From CBDDKZ01 sp965230415 (GTDB lineage Bacteria > Bacteroidota > Bacteroidia > Cytophagales > JAAEPT01), in the NCBI GenBank assembly GCA_965230415.1, contig CBDDKZ010000005.1, positions 2,480,001 through 2,544,000 on the forward strand: a stretch of DNA of 64,000 nt, in the 5' to 3' direction. The first letter of the stretch is position 1, and every line of letters begins with the position of its first letter. This document shows positions 53,581 through 61,741 of this stretch, piece by piece. The notes beneath the pieces are model-generated. The model worked only from the letters and a program-made list of their open reading frames with translations, made no database searches and was not told the origin of the DNA. Made by a program: the position numbers and the translations under genes.

Positions 53581-54333
53581 ATGAACAGACAAGCACAGAA
53601 GAATAATGCAGATGTGGTTTATGGTATCCAGTCTGTATTAGAGAGTTTAAATGCCGAGCATGATATAGACAAACTGTTCGTGCAGAAGAACTTAAAATCA
53701 GATCAGCTTAAGGAAATAATGAGGAGGGCAGAAGAGCGTCAGGTTCATATCAATAAGGTACCTGTTGAAAAGTTGAATCGGATAACAAGGAAAAACCATC
53801 AGGGAGTTATAGCCTTTATTTCAGCCGTTAATTTTGCTTCTCTTGAAAACGTAATAGCTGCTACATTTGAGTCTGGCAAAACACCATTAATTCTAGTACT
53901 TGATCAAATAACTGATGTGAGAAATTTTGGAGCTATTGCGCGTACAGCCGAATGTACTGGGGCAGATTGCCTGTTGGTTCCGGAGCGTGGCAGGGCTCAA
54001 ATAGGCAGTGACGCCATGAAAACATCGAGCGGAGCCTTGAATTATATTCCCGTGTGTAGGACAGGTGACCTGAAAAAAAGTATACAATACATAAAAGATA
54101 GTGGCATAAACATCGTTGTAGCAACAGAAAAGGCTGAAGAATATGCCTTCGAACATGACCTTACTTTGCCAACAGCAATAGTAGTAGGCTCTGAAGAGTA
54201 CGGCGTTTCAGAAGATATTCAGCTACTGGCCAATGCCAGTGTGAAGATTCCTATTCATGGACAAGTAGGATCTATGAATGTATCTGTTGCGGCGGGCATA
54301 GTTATGTATGAGGCAATTAGACAGCGTAAATGA
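53581..54333 (+). CDS. rlmB: 23S rRNA (guanosine-2'-O-)-methyltransferase RlmB-like, SPOUT/TrmH family
   Basis: The frame opens with a GTG at 53575, but ATG 53581 is chosen because the -7-like element occupies 53568-53575. The 250-residue product has an L30e-like RNA-binding N-terminus (VVYGIQSVLESLNAEHDIDKLFVQKNL) and the knotted SPOUT domain with its three motifs: VRNFGAIARTAECTGAD, VVGSEEYGVSE and IPIHGQVGSMNVSVAAGIVMYEA. RlmB methylates 2'-O of G2251 in the 23S rRNA P loop. Family assignment is secure, exact target probable. Single gene followed by the radical SAM gene after 62 bases. Confidence 0.92.
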   Translation: MNRQAQKNNADVVYGIQSVLESLNAEHDIDKLFVQKNLKSDQLKEIMRRAEERQVHINKVPVEKLNRITRKNHQGVIAFISAVNFASLENVIAATFESGKTPLILVLDQITDVRNFGAIARTAECTGADCLLVPERGRAQIGSDAMKTSSGALNYIPVCRTGDLKKSIQYIKDSGINIVVATEKAEEYAFEHDLTLPTAIVVGSEEYGVSEDIQLLANASVKIPIHGQVGSMNVSVAAGIVMYEAIRQRK

Positions 54334-54395
54334 AACCAGATATATGCAAAAGTTGTTATATTATTTAGTAGCTTTGGTGTTCAGATTTAAGCAAA

Positions 54396-55619
54396 ATGTA
54401 CGGACTTAAGAACTATATCAATAGAGGGATGCTTATGGCAAATAATAATTTGCGTCCCGGTAAAAAGAAATTGGCCACGTTGATGTTTTATGCGACAGAC
54501 CTCTGCGATTCTGCCTGTAAACATTGCCTGATTTGGGCCAAACGTCCGGTTAAGCATATGCCTTTCGCCAAAATCAAAGAACTGATGGAGGCCAGGTGCG
54601 TTACCAAACATACAACAATTGGTTTGGAAGGTGGTGAATTTCTGCTTCATCCCGAAGCACATGAAATCATGTCCTGGTTAAAAGCCAATCACCCCAAGTT
54701 TGACCTCCTGTCAAACTGCCTCAAGCCCGATAGTACCATTGAGGCTGTAAAAAGAAATACGCCGGAACGTTTATATATTTCCCTTGATGGAAGTAAGGAG
54801 ACTTACAAATACATGCGAGGAAAAGATGGTTATGATAGCGTGCTCAAGGTTATCGAAGAATGCCATAAAGTAGTACCAATTTCACTCATGTTTACCCTAA
54901 GTCCTTATAATAATTTTGAGGATATGAAGCATGTGGCAGAAGTGGCAAAGCGCTTTGGTATTGACATGCGCGTAGGAGTCTACAATGACATCGCATTCTT
55001 TGATACGGTGGAAAAAGCGCATGAGACAGATATCGGTACCGCCAAAACAGACGAAGTGCTGAAGTTTAAGGATGTTAAGAAAGCAAAGGAAGAAGGAACT
55101 TATACTAAAAATGAAGAACTGGCTGTGCTTGAAACGGAAAAAATAGAGACGCCCAAGCACCAGGCAGATTTAATTGAATCGGACTTTAAAGGAAGAATAC
55201 CACAGAATATAAAAGAGTTTGAAGAGAACTATGATTTCTTAGTGTTATATGATGAGTGGCGTAAAAAGAATTTAAAGCTCAACTGCTATAGCATTCTCGA
55301 TAGCTTGGTAATATTACCTGACGGTGATGTGCCTATATGTCAAAATCTGGATCTCAAAATAGGTAATGTATATAATAATACACTGGATGAGGTTTTTAAT
55401 GGCCCTGAGACACAAAAAATACATCAGGAATACGTGCACAATTGCAACCAGTGCTGGATCAATTTCCATAGAAAATATGACGTTGTATTATATCGCAATT
55501 TGGAAAAATTCTTTCCTAAAGCTGTAGTAAACAAAATGATGGGCTACTATCAATGGGAGAGCGATAAAAGTTCCACTTATAAGAGCTACATGAAAAAAAT
55601 GGAGAACACCTATAAGTAG
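54396..55619 (+). CDS. Radical SAM protein with SPASM-like C-terminal cysteines
   Basis: A 407-residue radical SAM enzyme: C37xxxC41xxC44 (ATDLCDSACKHCLIWAK) binds the 4Fe-4S cluster that cleaves S-adenosylmethionine, and GLEGGEFLLHP and LYISLDGSKETYKYMRGKDGYDSVLK are the SAM-binding strands. A second set of cysteines (LNCYSILDSL; VPICQNLD; HNCNQCW) matches an auxiliary-cluster SPASM-like region in which SLVILPDGDVPICQNLDLKIGNVYNNTLDEVF is typical. SPASM proteins usually mature peptides or modify proteins, but no candidate peptide is next to it. A later start (54429) is possible. Confidence 0.88.
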   Translation: MYGLKNYINRGMLMANNNLRPGKKKLATLMFYATDLCDSACKHCLIWAKRPVKHMPFAKIKELMEARCVTKHTTIGLEGGEFLLHPEAHEIMSWLKANHPKFDLLSNCLKPDSTIEAVKRNTPERLYISLDGSKETYKYMRGKDGYDSVLKVIEECHKVVPISLMFTLSPYNNFEDMKHVAEVAKRFGIDMRVGVYNDIAFFDTVEKAHETDIGTAKTDEVLKFKDVKKAKEEGTYTKNEELAVLETEKIETPKHQADLIESDFKGRIPQNIKEFEENYDFLVLYDEWRKKNLKLNCYSILDSLVILPDGDVPICQNLDLKIGNVYNNTLDEVFNGPETQKIHQEYVHNCNQCWINFHRKYDVVLYRNLEKFFPKAVVNKMMGYYQWESDKSSTYKSYMKKMENTYK

Positions 55620-55693
55620 CAGCCATAAACGGGATTAGACAAAATCCTTTCTCAAATAAATTATTAGTTTTTTCGAAAACTGCTTAGTTAGAC

Positions 55694-55790
55694 AAAAAAA
55701 GAGAGCCACTGAACGTATCATGTGACTCTCTATAACCAACTAACCAACTGTTTTTAATGTTTTTTTCCTGAAGAGGAAGTAATACAAATA
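55694..55790 (-). ncRNA. Candidate small RNA with a strong terminator
   Basis: Between two plus-strand genes the minus strand carries a perfect intrinsic terminator: stem arms 55722-55731 and 55700-55709 (one G-T mismatch) followed by seven Ts (55694-55700). No minus-strand gene exists for almost 3 kb upstream of it that does not already have its own terminator. Just before the stem is the repeat-like GTTGGTTAGTTGGTTAT. A degraded -7 element (GATATTTG, 55785-55792) would start an RNA of roughly 85 bases. The upstream end is uncertain. The rest of the 388-base gap (55620-56007) holds a plus-strand TATATTTG (55932-55939), the likely promoter of the OmpH-like gene, and no other frame. Confidence 0.45.
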
Positions 55791-56007
55791 TCATATAATT
55801 TGGAGTATGAAACATGACGTAAATTGCTTATTTTTGTAGTAGGAGAATTTGCCTAGCCTTTATAAGTAAAATAGGTTAGATACTATCGTTCTCATACGCA
55901 AATCTACGTTAACACACCTAAAGTCATTTCATATATTTGCCTTCATGTGAAATCAATAAGCACTTTTTAGTATATTCGCCTTTCTATTTGATAAACATAC
56001 TATAAAC

Positions 56008-56721
56008 GTGAAAAATACCTCTTTAATTCTGAATGGAGTACTTCTGGTAGCGGTGCTTGTACTGTATATTCTTCATTTTAATGGACCCACTGTTGAACCG
56101 GCGGTAGCATCGCAAAATCCTACCTCTGTGCAAGCTGGTGAAAATGAAAAAAGTACTTCCGCCAGGGAAAAAGAAATGACAGACGAAGCCCATGAAGGAA
56201 TAGATACGTCAGCTATCGCCTCCGGCCTCGTGCACACCAATTTAGGCGCTTCTTCATTTCCGGTAGCTTTTATTGACGTCAATGAACTGAATGACAAATC
56301 GGTTTTTGTTCAGCAACAGAACAAGATCCTAAAAAATAAGCAGGCTAAAATTGAAAAGAGAATGAAAACGAAGCTTGAAAAGTTTCAGCAAGATGCTTTG
56401 ACATTCGAAAATCAGGCTAAAACAGGGTTTATTACCAGTGAGGCAGAGTACAAGAAAAAGCTTCAGGAGCTTCAGGAAAAGGAATTGGCTATTCAACAAG
56501 AGCACCAGGATGAAATGACCAGTCTTAGCGATGACCAATATCGAATTCAGAATAAACTAAAAGAAGATATCACCAAATACCTGGAAGACAATGCCGCAAG
56601 GTACAAATATGAGCTGGTTGTTGGCTATCAGGATGGGCTCCTCATGTTACTCTATCAAAATAAGCAGTTTGAGCTTACTCAGGAAACGATTAAGGCATTA
56701 AATAAAATGCATAAAAAGTAA
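56008..56721 (+). CDS. OmpH/Skp-family periplasmic chaperone-like protein
   Basis: The start is GTG 56008; the next ATG would lose the N-terminal membrane anchor or signal (SLILNGVLLVAVLVLYILHF). After a polar linker (residues ~30-75) the protein has the OmpH pattern: a beta strand (FPVAFIDVNELNDKSVFVQQQ), a long Lys/Gln/Glu-rich coiled coil (about 100-185, LKNKQAKIEKRMKTKLEKFQQDALTFENQAK...) and a short C-terminal beta strand (YELVVGYQDGLLMLLYQNK). Skp-like proteins hold unfolded outer-membrane proteins in the periplasm. Here the N-terminus looks uncleaved, so it may be membrane-tethered. Total 237 residues. Confidence 0.85.
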   Translation: MKNTSLILNGVLLVAVLVLYILHFNGPTVEPAVASQNPTSVQAGENEKSTSAREKEMTDEAHEGIDTSAIASGLVHTNLGASSFPVAFIDVNELNDKSVFVQQQNKILKNKQAKIEKRMKTKLEKFQQDALTFENQAKTGFITSEAEYKKKLQELQEKELAIQQEHQDEMTSLSDDQYRIQNKLKEDITKYLEDNAARYKYELVVGYQDGLLMLLYQNKQFELTQETIKALNKMHKK

Positions 56722-56788
56722 AAAATGAATTTTCTTGTATACATATAGTTGTGCATACTGAAGTAAGGGTAAGTAAGAAAAAAGAACT

Positions 56789-57634
56789 ATGTGTAAGTTC
56801 CACATAAATAATTTAATTCAAATATGCTTGTTGTTTCTGGCAACATCGTTCACAGGCAATGCGCAAAGTAGTGCCGGTAATCAGCATTCGATGTCAAAAA
56901 TTGTTACTGAGTATAGCAATTATGAAGTCACAGTTGACCATAATTCTTCGAATGAAGTCTATAGCCTGTGGTTTTTAAACAATGAGCGATTAATTGAAGA
57001 TTCGCTGGTAGCAATAAATGGTAAAACGTTGAGTATTTCCAACATTCAATTAAGCCATGAAGGAACGTATTCGCATTTACTCTATGATAGCAGTGATGCC
57101 GTAATCTCTACGTTTGAGTTTTATTTAAGCGTGGAACCTTGTTCACGTCTGTCGCCGGGTGAAGCCTTGATCACTACTATACCTTGTATGAGTAATCAAG
57201 CCGATTCCGTAAATATCTCACTTGCACAGTACGATACCGTTAATTATCCATTAGATTTTTGGTTGGACGATAAGATGTATACAGCTGAAAATGGAGCAGA
57301 ATTTGTAATAGAAGACCTTAGTCCAGGAGTTTACGATCTTGTCTTTAGAGATGCTAAAGGTTGTGAAGGAACTGTGCAGAGGTATTTAAGAATCGAGAAA
57401 GAAGAGTGTGATTTTGTATTTACCCCAAATGGAGATGGCCTGGGAGATACATTTTTTATTAATCTGGATGGTAAATTAGAAATAGTAAACCAGGCGGGTG
57501 AAATTATCAGAGAACTGCAAGGCCCGGTTGAATGGGATGGGCAGGACGAATTGGGTAAACTTGTGGTACCGGCCCTGTACTTTATATGGTCTGAAGATCA
57601 TACTCAGTTAAGTGCGTTAACAGTGCTAAGATAG
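56789..57634 (+). CDS. Secreted protein with short T9SS type B-like C-terminal domain
   Basis: A 281-residue protein with a signal peptide (LIQICLLFLATSFTGNAQSS). Residues ~35-120 look like an Ig-like beta sandwich (VDHNSSNEVYSLWFLNNERLIED...LSHEGTYSHLLYDSSD), and residues ~125-210 like a second one (ALITTIPCMSNQADSVNISLAQYDTVNYPLDFWLDD). The last ~70 residues read FTPNGDGLGDTFFINLDG ... EWDGQDELGKLVVPALYFIW, the T9SS type B (CHU_C) pattern, but shortened: the usual long segment with the RWG motif between the two halves is mostly missing. Such proteins are often associated with PorP-SprF membrane components. Function unknown. Confidence 0.72.
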   Translation: MCKFHINNLIQICLLFLATSFTGNAQSSAGNQHSMSKIVTEYSNYEVTVDHNSSNEVYSLWFLNNERLIEDSLVAINGKTLSISNIQLSHEGTYSHLLYDSSDAVISTFEFYLSVEPCSRLSPGEALITTIPCMSNQADSVNISLAQYDTVNYPLDFWLDDKMYTAENGAEFVIEDLSPGVYDLVFRDAKGCEGTVQRYLRIEKEECDFVFTPNGDGLGDTFFINLDGKLEIVNQAGEIIRELQGPVEWDGQDELGKLVVPALYFIWSEDHTQLSALTVLR

Positions 57635-57637
57635 CTT

Positions 57638-58296
57638 TTACCTACTTGCAAGACACATCATATTCAGCTTGGATGGCGCGTAATTACCATGCTTCAGACT
57701 ATTTTTAAGATCTTTACAATAAGCAGCATTACTTTTACCTGATTTTTGATAACAATATGCGCGTATTGATAGCTTACCGGGCATTTAGGGTTTCTTTTAA
57801 TGCATTTGTGAGTTGGAAAATGGCTTTCTTATATGCCCGCTGTGGTAACAGGTGAGTGCTCATCTATGGAAACCTTCAAATATTTCAGGAAATAGAGCTA
57901 TCATTTGCTCATACTCTTTTCGGGTAGGTTTAGTCCAATGTATGCATGTCCTATAGCTGCCAGGCGCCTGGCTTTATTTGCTAAAAGCAAATAGTCAATT
58001 GCTTTGGGGTACATGCCTTCTTCGTTGTATGCGCATCTAATGTTGTACATGGATACATAATCTAACATGGTAAGTGTGTCGGGGTTAATTTGTAAAACCG
58101 TATTTCAATATTCGAAACCAGGTCCGAACATTTTTAAATTGTAACAGGCTTTATACGTTAATAAATAGGCTTTTCCATTGAGAGAGTCTTTGTCGATAAT
58201 CGCTTCTCCGGGTTCTATCCCTTTTATATTATTATTGCAGCAAGGGTGTTTTCTGCCATTCATTCTAATATCCTCAATTATTGTCAAGTAATGCAC
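57638..58296 (-). pseudogene. Decayed TPR-like gene with in-frame stop and frameshifts
   Basis: Minus-strand pieces, in order, make one broken protein. GTG 58296 leads through GKAYLLTYKACYNLKMFGPGFEY to a TGA at 58105; the same frame resumes with NTVLQINPDTLTMLDYVSMY and AYNEEGMYPKAIDYLLLANK, a TPR-like pattern, to 57901. It then shifts to EYEQMIALFPEIFEGFHR (to 57860), to THLLPQRAYKKAIFQLTNAL, and finally to LSIRAYCYQKSGKSNAAYCK and KHGNYAPSKLNMMC, ending in TAA at 57638. At least one stop and two or more frameshifts are needed. The N-terminus is not resolved and may extend beyond 58296. It explains most of the long gene-poor stretch. Confidence 0.65.
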
Positions 58297-58323
58297 AGAA
58301 TACTATTTTCTGGGGCACTTCGG

Positions 58324-58479
58324 ATGTCAAATGTAGAAAATAAAGACGATGCATTGATGTATTCGGTATTAAGCAATAGCGCGGATAACCCTCAATTTGT
58401 AACCGCTGATCGTTATTACATGAATGCCCAAATGGATACCTTACTATTGGATACCTTACTATTTTGGTGGCGCCCCTAA
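58324..58479 (+). other. Possible gene fragment (51 codons) with a 15-bp tandem duplication
   Basis: An open frame from ATG 58324 reads MSNVENKDDALMYSVLSN and ends DTLLFWWRP. It looks protein-like but has no signal, promoter or family. It contains a perfect 15-base tandem duplication (58434-58448 and 58449-58463). It may be a remnant of a second decayed gene; the rest of 58297-58553 holds nothing recognisable. Confidence 0.25.
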
Positions 58480-58553
58480 AGTCACTGCTTATTATAGGGC
58501 TATATTTTAGCCAAAAGGCCTTAATGGCGATTAGCGCAATACCGCGGTAAAAT

Positions 58554-58582
58554 GGAAAAAGCTGCCCAAATTGGACAGCTTT
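58554..58582 (-). terminator. Rho-independent terminator of the metalloprotease gene
   Basis: On the minus strand AAAGCTG (58582-58576) pairs with CAGCTTT (58564-58558), followed by Ts (58560-58556). It lies about 40 bases after the metalloprotease stop. Confidence 0.75.
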
Positions 58583-58618
58583 AACGGGATAATCAACTGT
58601 TGATAATCTAACTATTAA

Positions 58619-61471
58619 TTATTTTTTGATCATTTTTCCTGAGTAAGAGCCATCTATAATTAAACTATAGATGCCTTTTTCTAAGCGAGAGATATCGATC
58701 ATATCTTTACTTAATTGCTCACTAATAATTTGTCCTTTGGCATCAATTAACTGAATGACAACTTCTTTGTCGAGGCCTGAAATTTGCACAATATCATCAG
58801 CCGGGTTTGGATAAAAGCTGAATTTAGTTTTTGTAATAGTCCTGATTCCTACGTTTAAGACATTTACTTCGTCTGAGAGCGTAGAACAATCGCCACCATT
58901 CCCAACTTCAACGCTATACAAACCATTTTCTTCGGCACTGTAGGTTGGTCCCGTTGCACCAGGTATCTCTTGACCATTAATGTACCATTGATAAGTATCG
59001 TAATTGTCCGGAACCGAAAGGTTAGAACCATTATTTGTAATGGTTGGGGCTGTTGGTGAGTCAACAACGTCTACACTTACTTCGGTCTTACCGCTTTCGC
59101 AACTTGCACTTTCAAATTCATTGTCATAGAAGTAATAATAAAATGTTAGCTCTGAAGAAGCGTTCGTTCCGGTTATGGAGACACTTCCGCTAGGTGTAGT
59201 GTATGGATAATCGTTTGCATTATGATCGTTATCTCTCCATAAATTAAGGGCTTGACCGTCACCTTCTATGGCCAAAAATGCACTGACACCGGGCTCAAGT
59301 GGCAAATTAAGTTCCACACGACTTTCACCCTGAGGTACAAATACAGTTACCGATTCAATAACATTACCATCATCATTGTCACGAACCGAAAATACTCGGT
59401 CACCTGCATTACCTGCATCTACTACAGTGCTTTTCCAGATTACCGGTTCGTTTACCTCAATAAAGAGGCCTCTTTGGTCGTTATTGTCAAAATAACCACC
59501 GCTTGAAGGTATACTGGTCGGGCCAGCTTTTTCAATTACAGAGGCACCTCCGCCTGACACGTAGTAGGTATCAGATTGTGTAACGTTTGTTAACTCAAGG
59601 GTTGCTCCTTCGCCTGCGACCGTTGTGCCATCGTTTTCATACCAAACATAACCATCGCTTCCGGAAGCAGTAAGTGTAACATCACCACCGGCACAAACTT
59701 CTACATCATTGGCATTTGGTGCAACAGGGATATCTATAACGATTTCTTCCGTTTTCGTGTCATCACCAAACTGGTTCGTTGTAGTTAGTGAAACGGTATA
59801 AGTGCCGGATTGAAGATAAGTGTGCGTAGGATTCTCTTCACTGGAATTCGGAGAACCATCGCCAAAATTCCATTCAAAGGAGTCCACCGTATTCAAAGAT
59901 TTGTCAGTAAAAGTTACCTCGCCACATTTAATCTCAAAGCCGAAGTTGGCTGTAGGTGGTTGGTTGTTACTTCCTGGGTTATAAGTTCCTTCTATGAGGT
60001 ACTCTCCCATAGAGAAATAGTCGTCATAATCATAACCACTAGACCAGTTTCCGCGACCCTGGCCATCTACTTCTATAAAGTAGGTTCCGGCATCTAAAGT
60101 GGTGTTTATTCTTGCCGCAACGGCCCGGTCGGGGTTTACCGTTTCCAAAACGTTACCGGTAGCGTCCATTAAACGTGCCTGAATATCCAAATTAATATAA
60201 CTGATGTCAGTGTTCTTGACTGTAATATCTATGTCACCACCTGCCGTTATGAATGAAAATACATCAACGTCGGTATTTCTTCCAATAAGTCCGTTGTTCA
60301 ATTCCGGGTCAATGTTTCCGTTACTATGTACAATTTCAGTAGCGTTATTGAGGTCGTCTCCATGGTCGTCCGCTCTGTAATCGAAGTTCGTATTGTTAGA
60401 GATCACATTTATATCGTTTTGCTGGTTATTCGCCCCTCCGTAATCACCTTTACTCCAGTGTTTGATGTCATCATCAAAACAAGCTCCCATGGTAGGGCAC
60501 CAATAACCGTCTCCCGGATCATAGTTCGCGCTGGTGTTACCACCATCATGCTGCAAATTTAATGTATGTCCCACTTCATGTGAACAAGTAGTACCACAAC
60601 TGCTTACCTGACCATTACTGGCACCGTTGAATGTCCAGCACGGTTCGTCTCTATTTCTCGAGAATTCACCAATGTATGCCACTCCTCCTGCACCAGGTGC
60701 CGCTGAAGTTGTTGGTGTGATGATGCACATAATTCTGCTTCCTGTGCGTGCGGCATCGTAAACCGCTCTGTCTGTAGTAACGTTTACTATCCATGGTCTG
60801 AAATCTTCTGAGACCTCTTCCCATACTTGTCTGATGCCATTATCAGAAAAACCGGATGCAGCGGCGTTAATGGTACCGCCATTAGCCCAGTTTGTATTGC
60901 TAACCGTTTCTCCGTCGAAATCTAAATATACGACAGCAGCTGCACCAGGTAAACTTTCGTAAGCGGGTTGTTTCCATCCAGGTTTCCTTTTCGTGGTAGA
61001 AACTTCTGTTTGAGGCGCCACATCAAAATCTACACACAGGATCTCGTTTTTATCGATGGCTTTTGCCTGCATATTTCCCATGTCGTCTTCCTCAATTTTC
61101 CAGGATGCATTACTGTTAGGGTAATAAATTACGCCATAACTGCTTTTTGCATCACTTAAAAAGCTGAAAGTTCCTTCTACTTCTCCTTGAACAATTCCGG
61201 TAAAACTCGTTTTTTTGCCGTTCTGTTCTTGTATGACCATTTCCACATCTACCGAAGCGTTTGGTCCTAAATGTATGGTTTTTATACCACCTTTTTCTTC
61301 AGCTGTTAAACTGTTGATAAATGCGTCTTTAGACCCCAGGTTATAACTTCCTGTCTGTCCAAATGTTTGATTAAGTGTAATAAAACTAATAAGGCAAATG
61401 ATTAGTGGGTTTGTAATTTTCTTATTGTGCCTTATCAAGGGATTTTTTCCAATAGTAATAATTCTGTTCAT
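58619..61471 (-). CDS. Secreted zinc metalloprotease (metzincin) with PKD domain and T9SS sorting domain
   Basis: A 950-residue exported protein with a signal sequence around residues 18-38 (PLIICLISFITLNQTFGQ). The catalytic motif HEVGHTLNLQHD (H298, E299, H302, H308) is the metzincin HExxHxxGxxH-like pattern, with Leu in place of the Gly, followed by a Met-turn-like CPTMGACFDDD. After the protease domain (to about 500) come a PKD domain (~505-590, NFGFEIKCGEVTFTDKSLNTVDSFEWNFGDGSPNSSEENPTHTYLQSG), Ig-like regions, and a T9SS type A domain (KFSFYPNPADDIVQISGLDKE...LEKGIYSLIIDG). The N-terminal ~170 residues probably form a propeptide. It is divergent from the GH16 gene. Confidence 0.85.
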   Translation of the reverse strand: MNRIITIGKNPLIRHNKKITNPLIICLISFITLNQTFGQTGSYNLGSKDAFINSLTAEEKGGIKTIHLGPNASVDVEMVIQEQNGKKTSFTGIVQGEVEGTFSFLSDAKSSYGVIYYPNSNASWKIEEDDMGNMQAKAIDKNEILCVDFDVAPQTEVSTTKRKPGWKQPAYESLPGAAAVVYLDFDGETVSNTNWANGGTINAAASGFSDNGIRQVWEEVSEDFRPWIVNVTTDRAVYDAARTGSRIMCIITPTTSAAPGAGGVAYIGEFSRNRDEPCWTFNGASNGQVSSCGTTCSHEVGHTLNLQHDGGNTSANYDPGDGYWCPTMGACFDDDIKHWSKGDYGGANNQQNDINVISNNTNFDYRADDHGDDLNNATEIVHSNGNIDPELNNGLIGRNTDVDVFSFITAGGDIDITVKNTDISYINLDIQARLMDATGNVLETVNPDRAVAARINTTLDAGTYFIEVDGQGRGNWSSGYDYDDYFSMGEYLIEGTYNPGSNNQPPTANFGFEIKCGEVTFTDKSLNTVDSFEWNFGDGSPNSSEENPTHTYLQSGTYTVSLTTTNQFGDDTKTEEIVIDIPVAPNANDVEVCAGGDVTLTASGSDGYVWYENDGTTVAGEGATLELTNVTQSDTYYVSGGGASVIEKAGPTSIPSSGGYFDNNDQRGLFIEVNEPVIWKSTVVDAGNAGDRVFSVRDNDDGNVIESVTVFVPQGESRVELNLPLEPGVSAFLAIEGDGQALNLWRDNDHNANDYPYTTPSGSVSITGTNASSELTFYYYFYDNEFESASCESGKTEVSVDVVDSPTAPTITNNGSNLSVPDNYDTYQWYINGQEIPGATGPTYSAEENGLYSVEVGNGGDCSTLSDEVNVLNVGIRTITKTKFSFYPNPADDIVQISGLDKEVVIQLIDAKGQIISEQLSKDMIDISRLEKGIYSLIIDGSYSGKMIKK

Positions 61472-61741
61472 GTCTAACTACTTAAGGGTTTGCTTTAGTT
61501 TAGGTGTAGTTCGGGCTTAACAGAGATTGATACTTGTACTTAACTATAATACCTATGCAGTATACAACTAGTTACAATAAATATATAAAAAACGTTATTT
61601 CGAACTATACCAATTCAGAAATTACTATTTTATTCGGGTAACTATTGGCTAATTATTTAATCAAATTTTACCCATTTGGCTTTATCTTACTGCCTGGGGT
61701 TAATTTCCATTATATTTAAGAAATCATTGATCGTTACGGTT

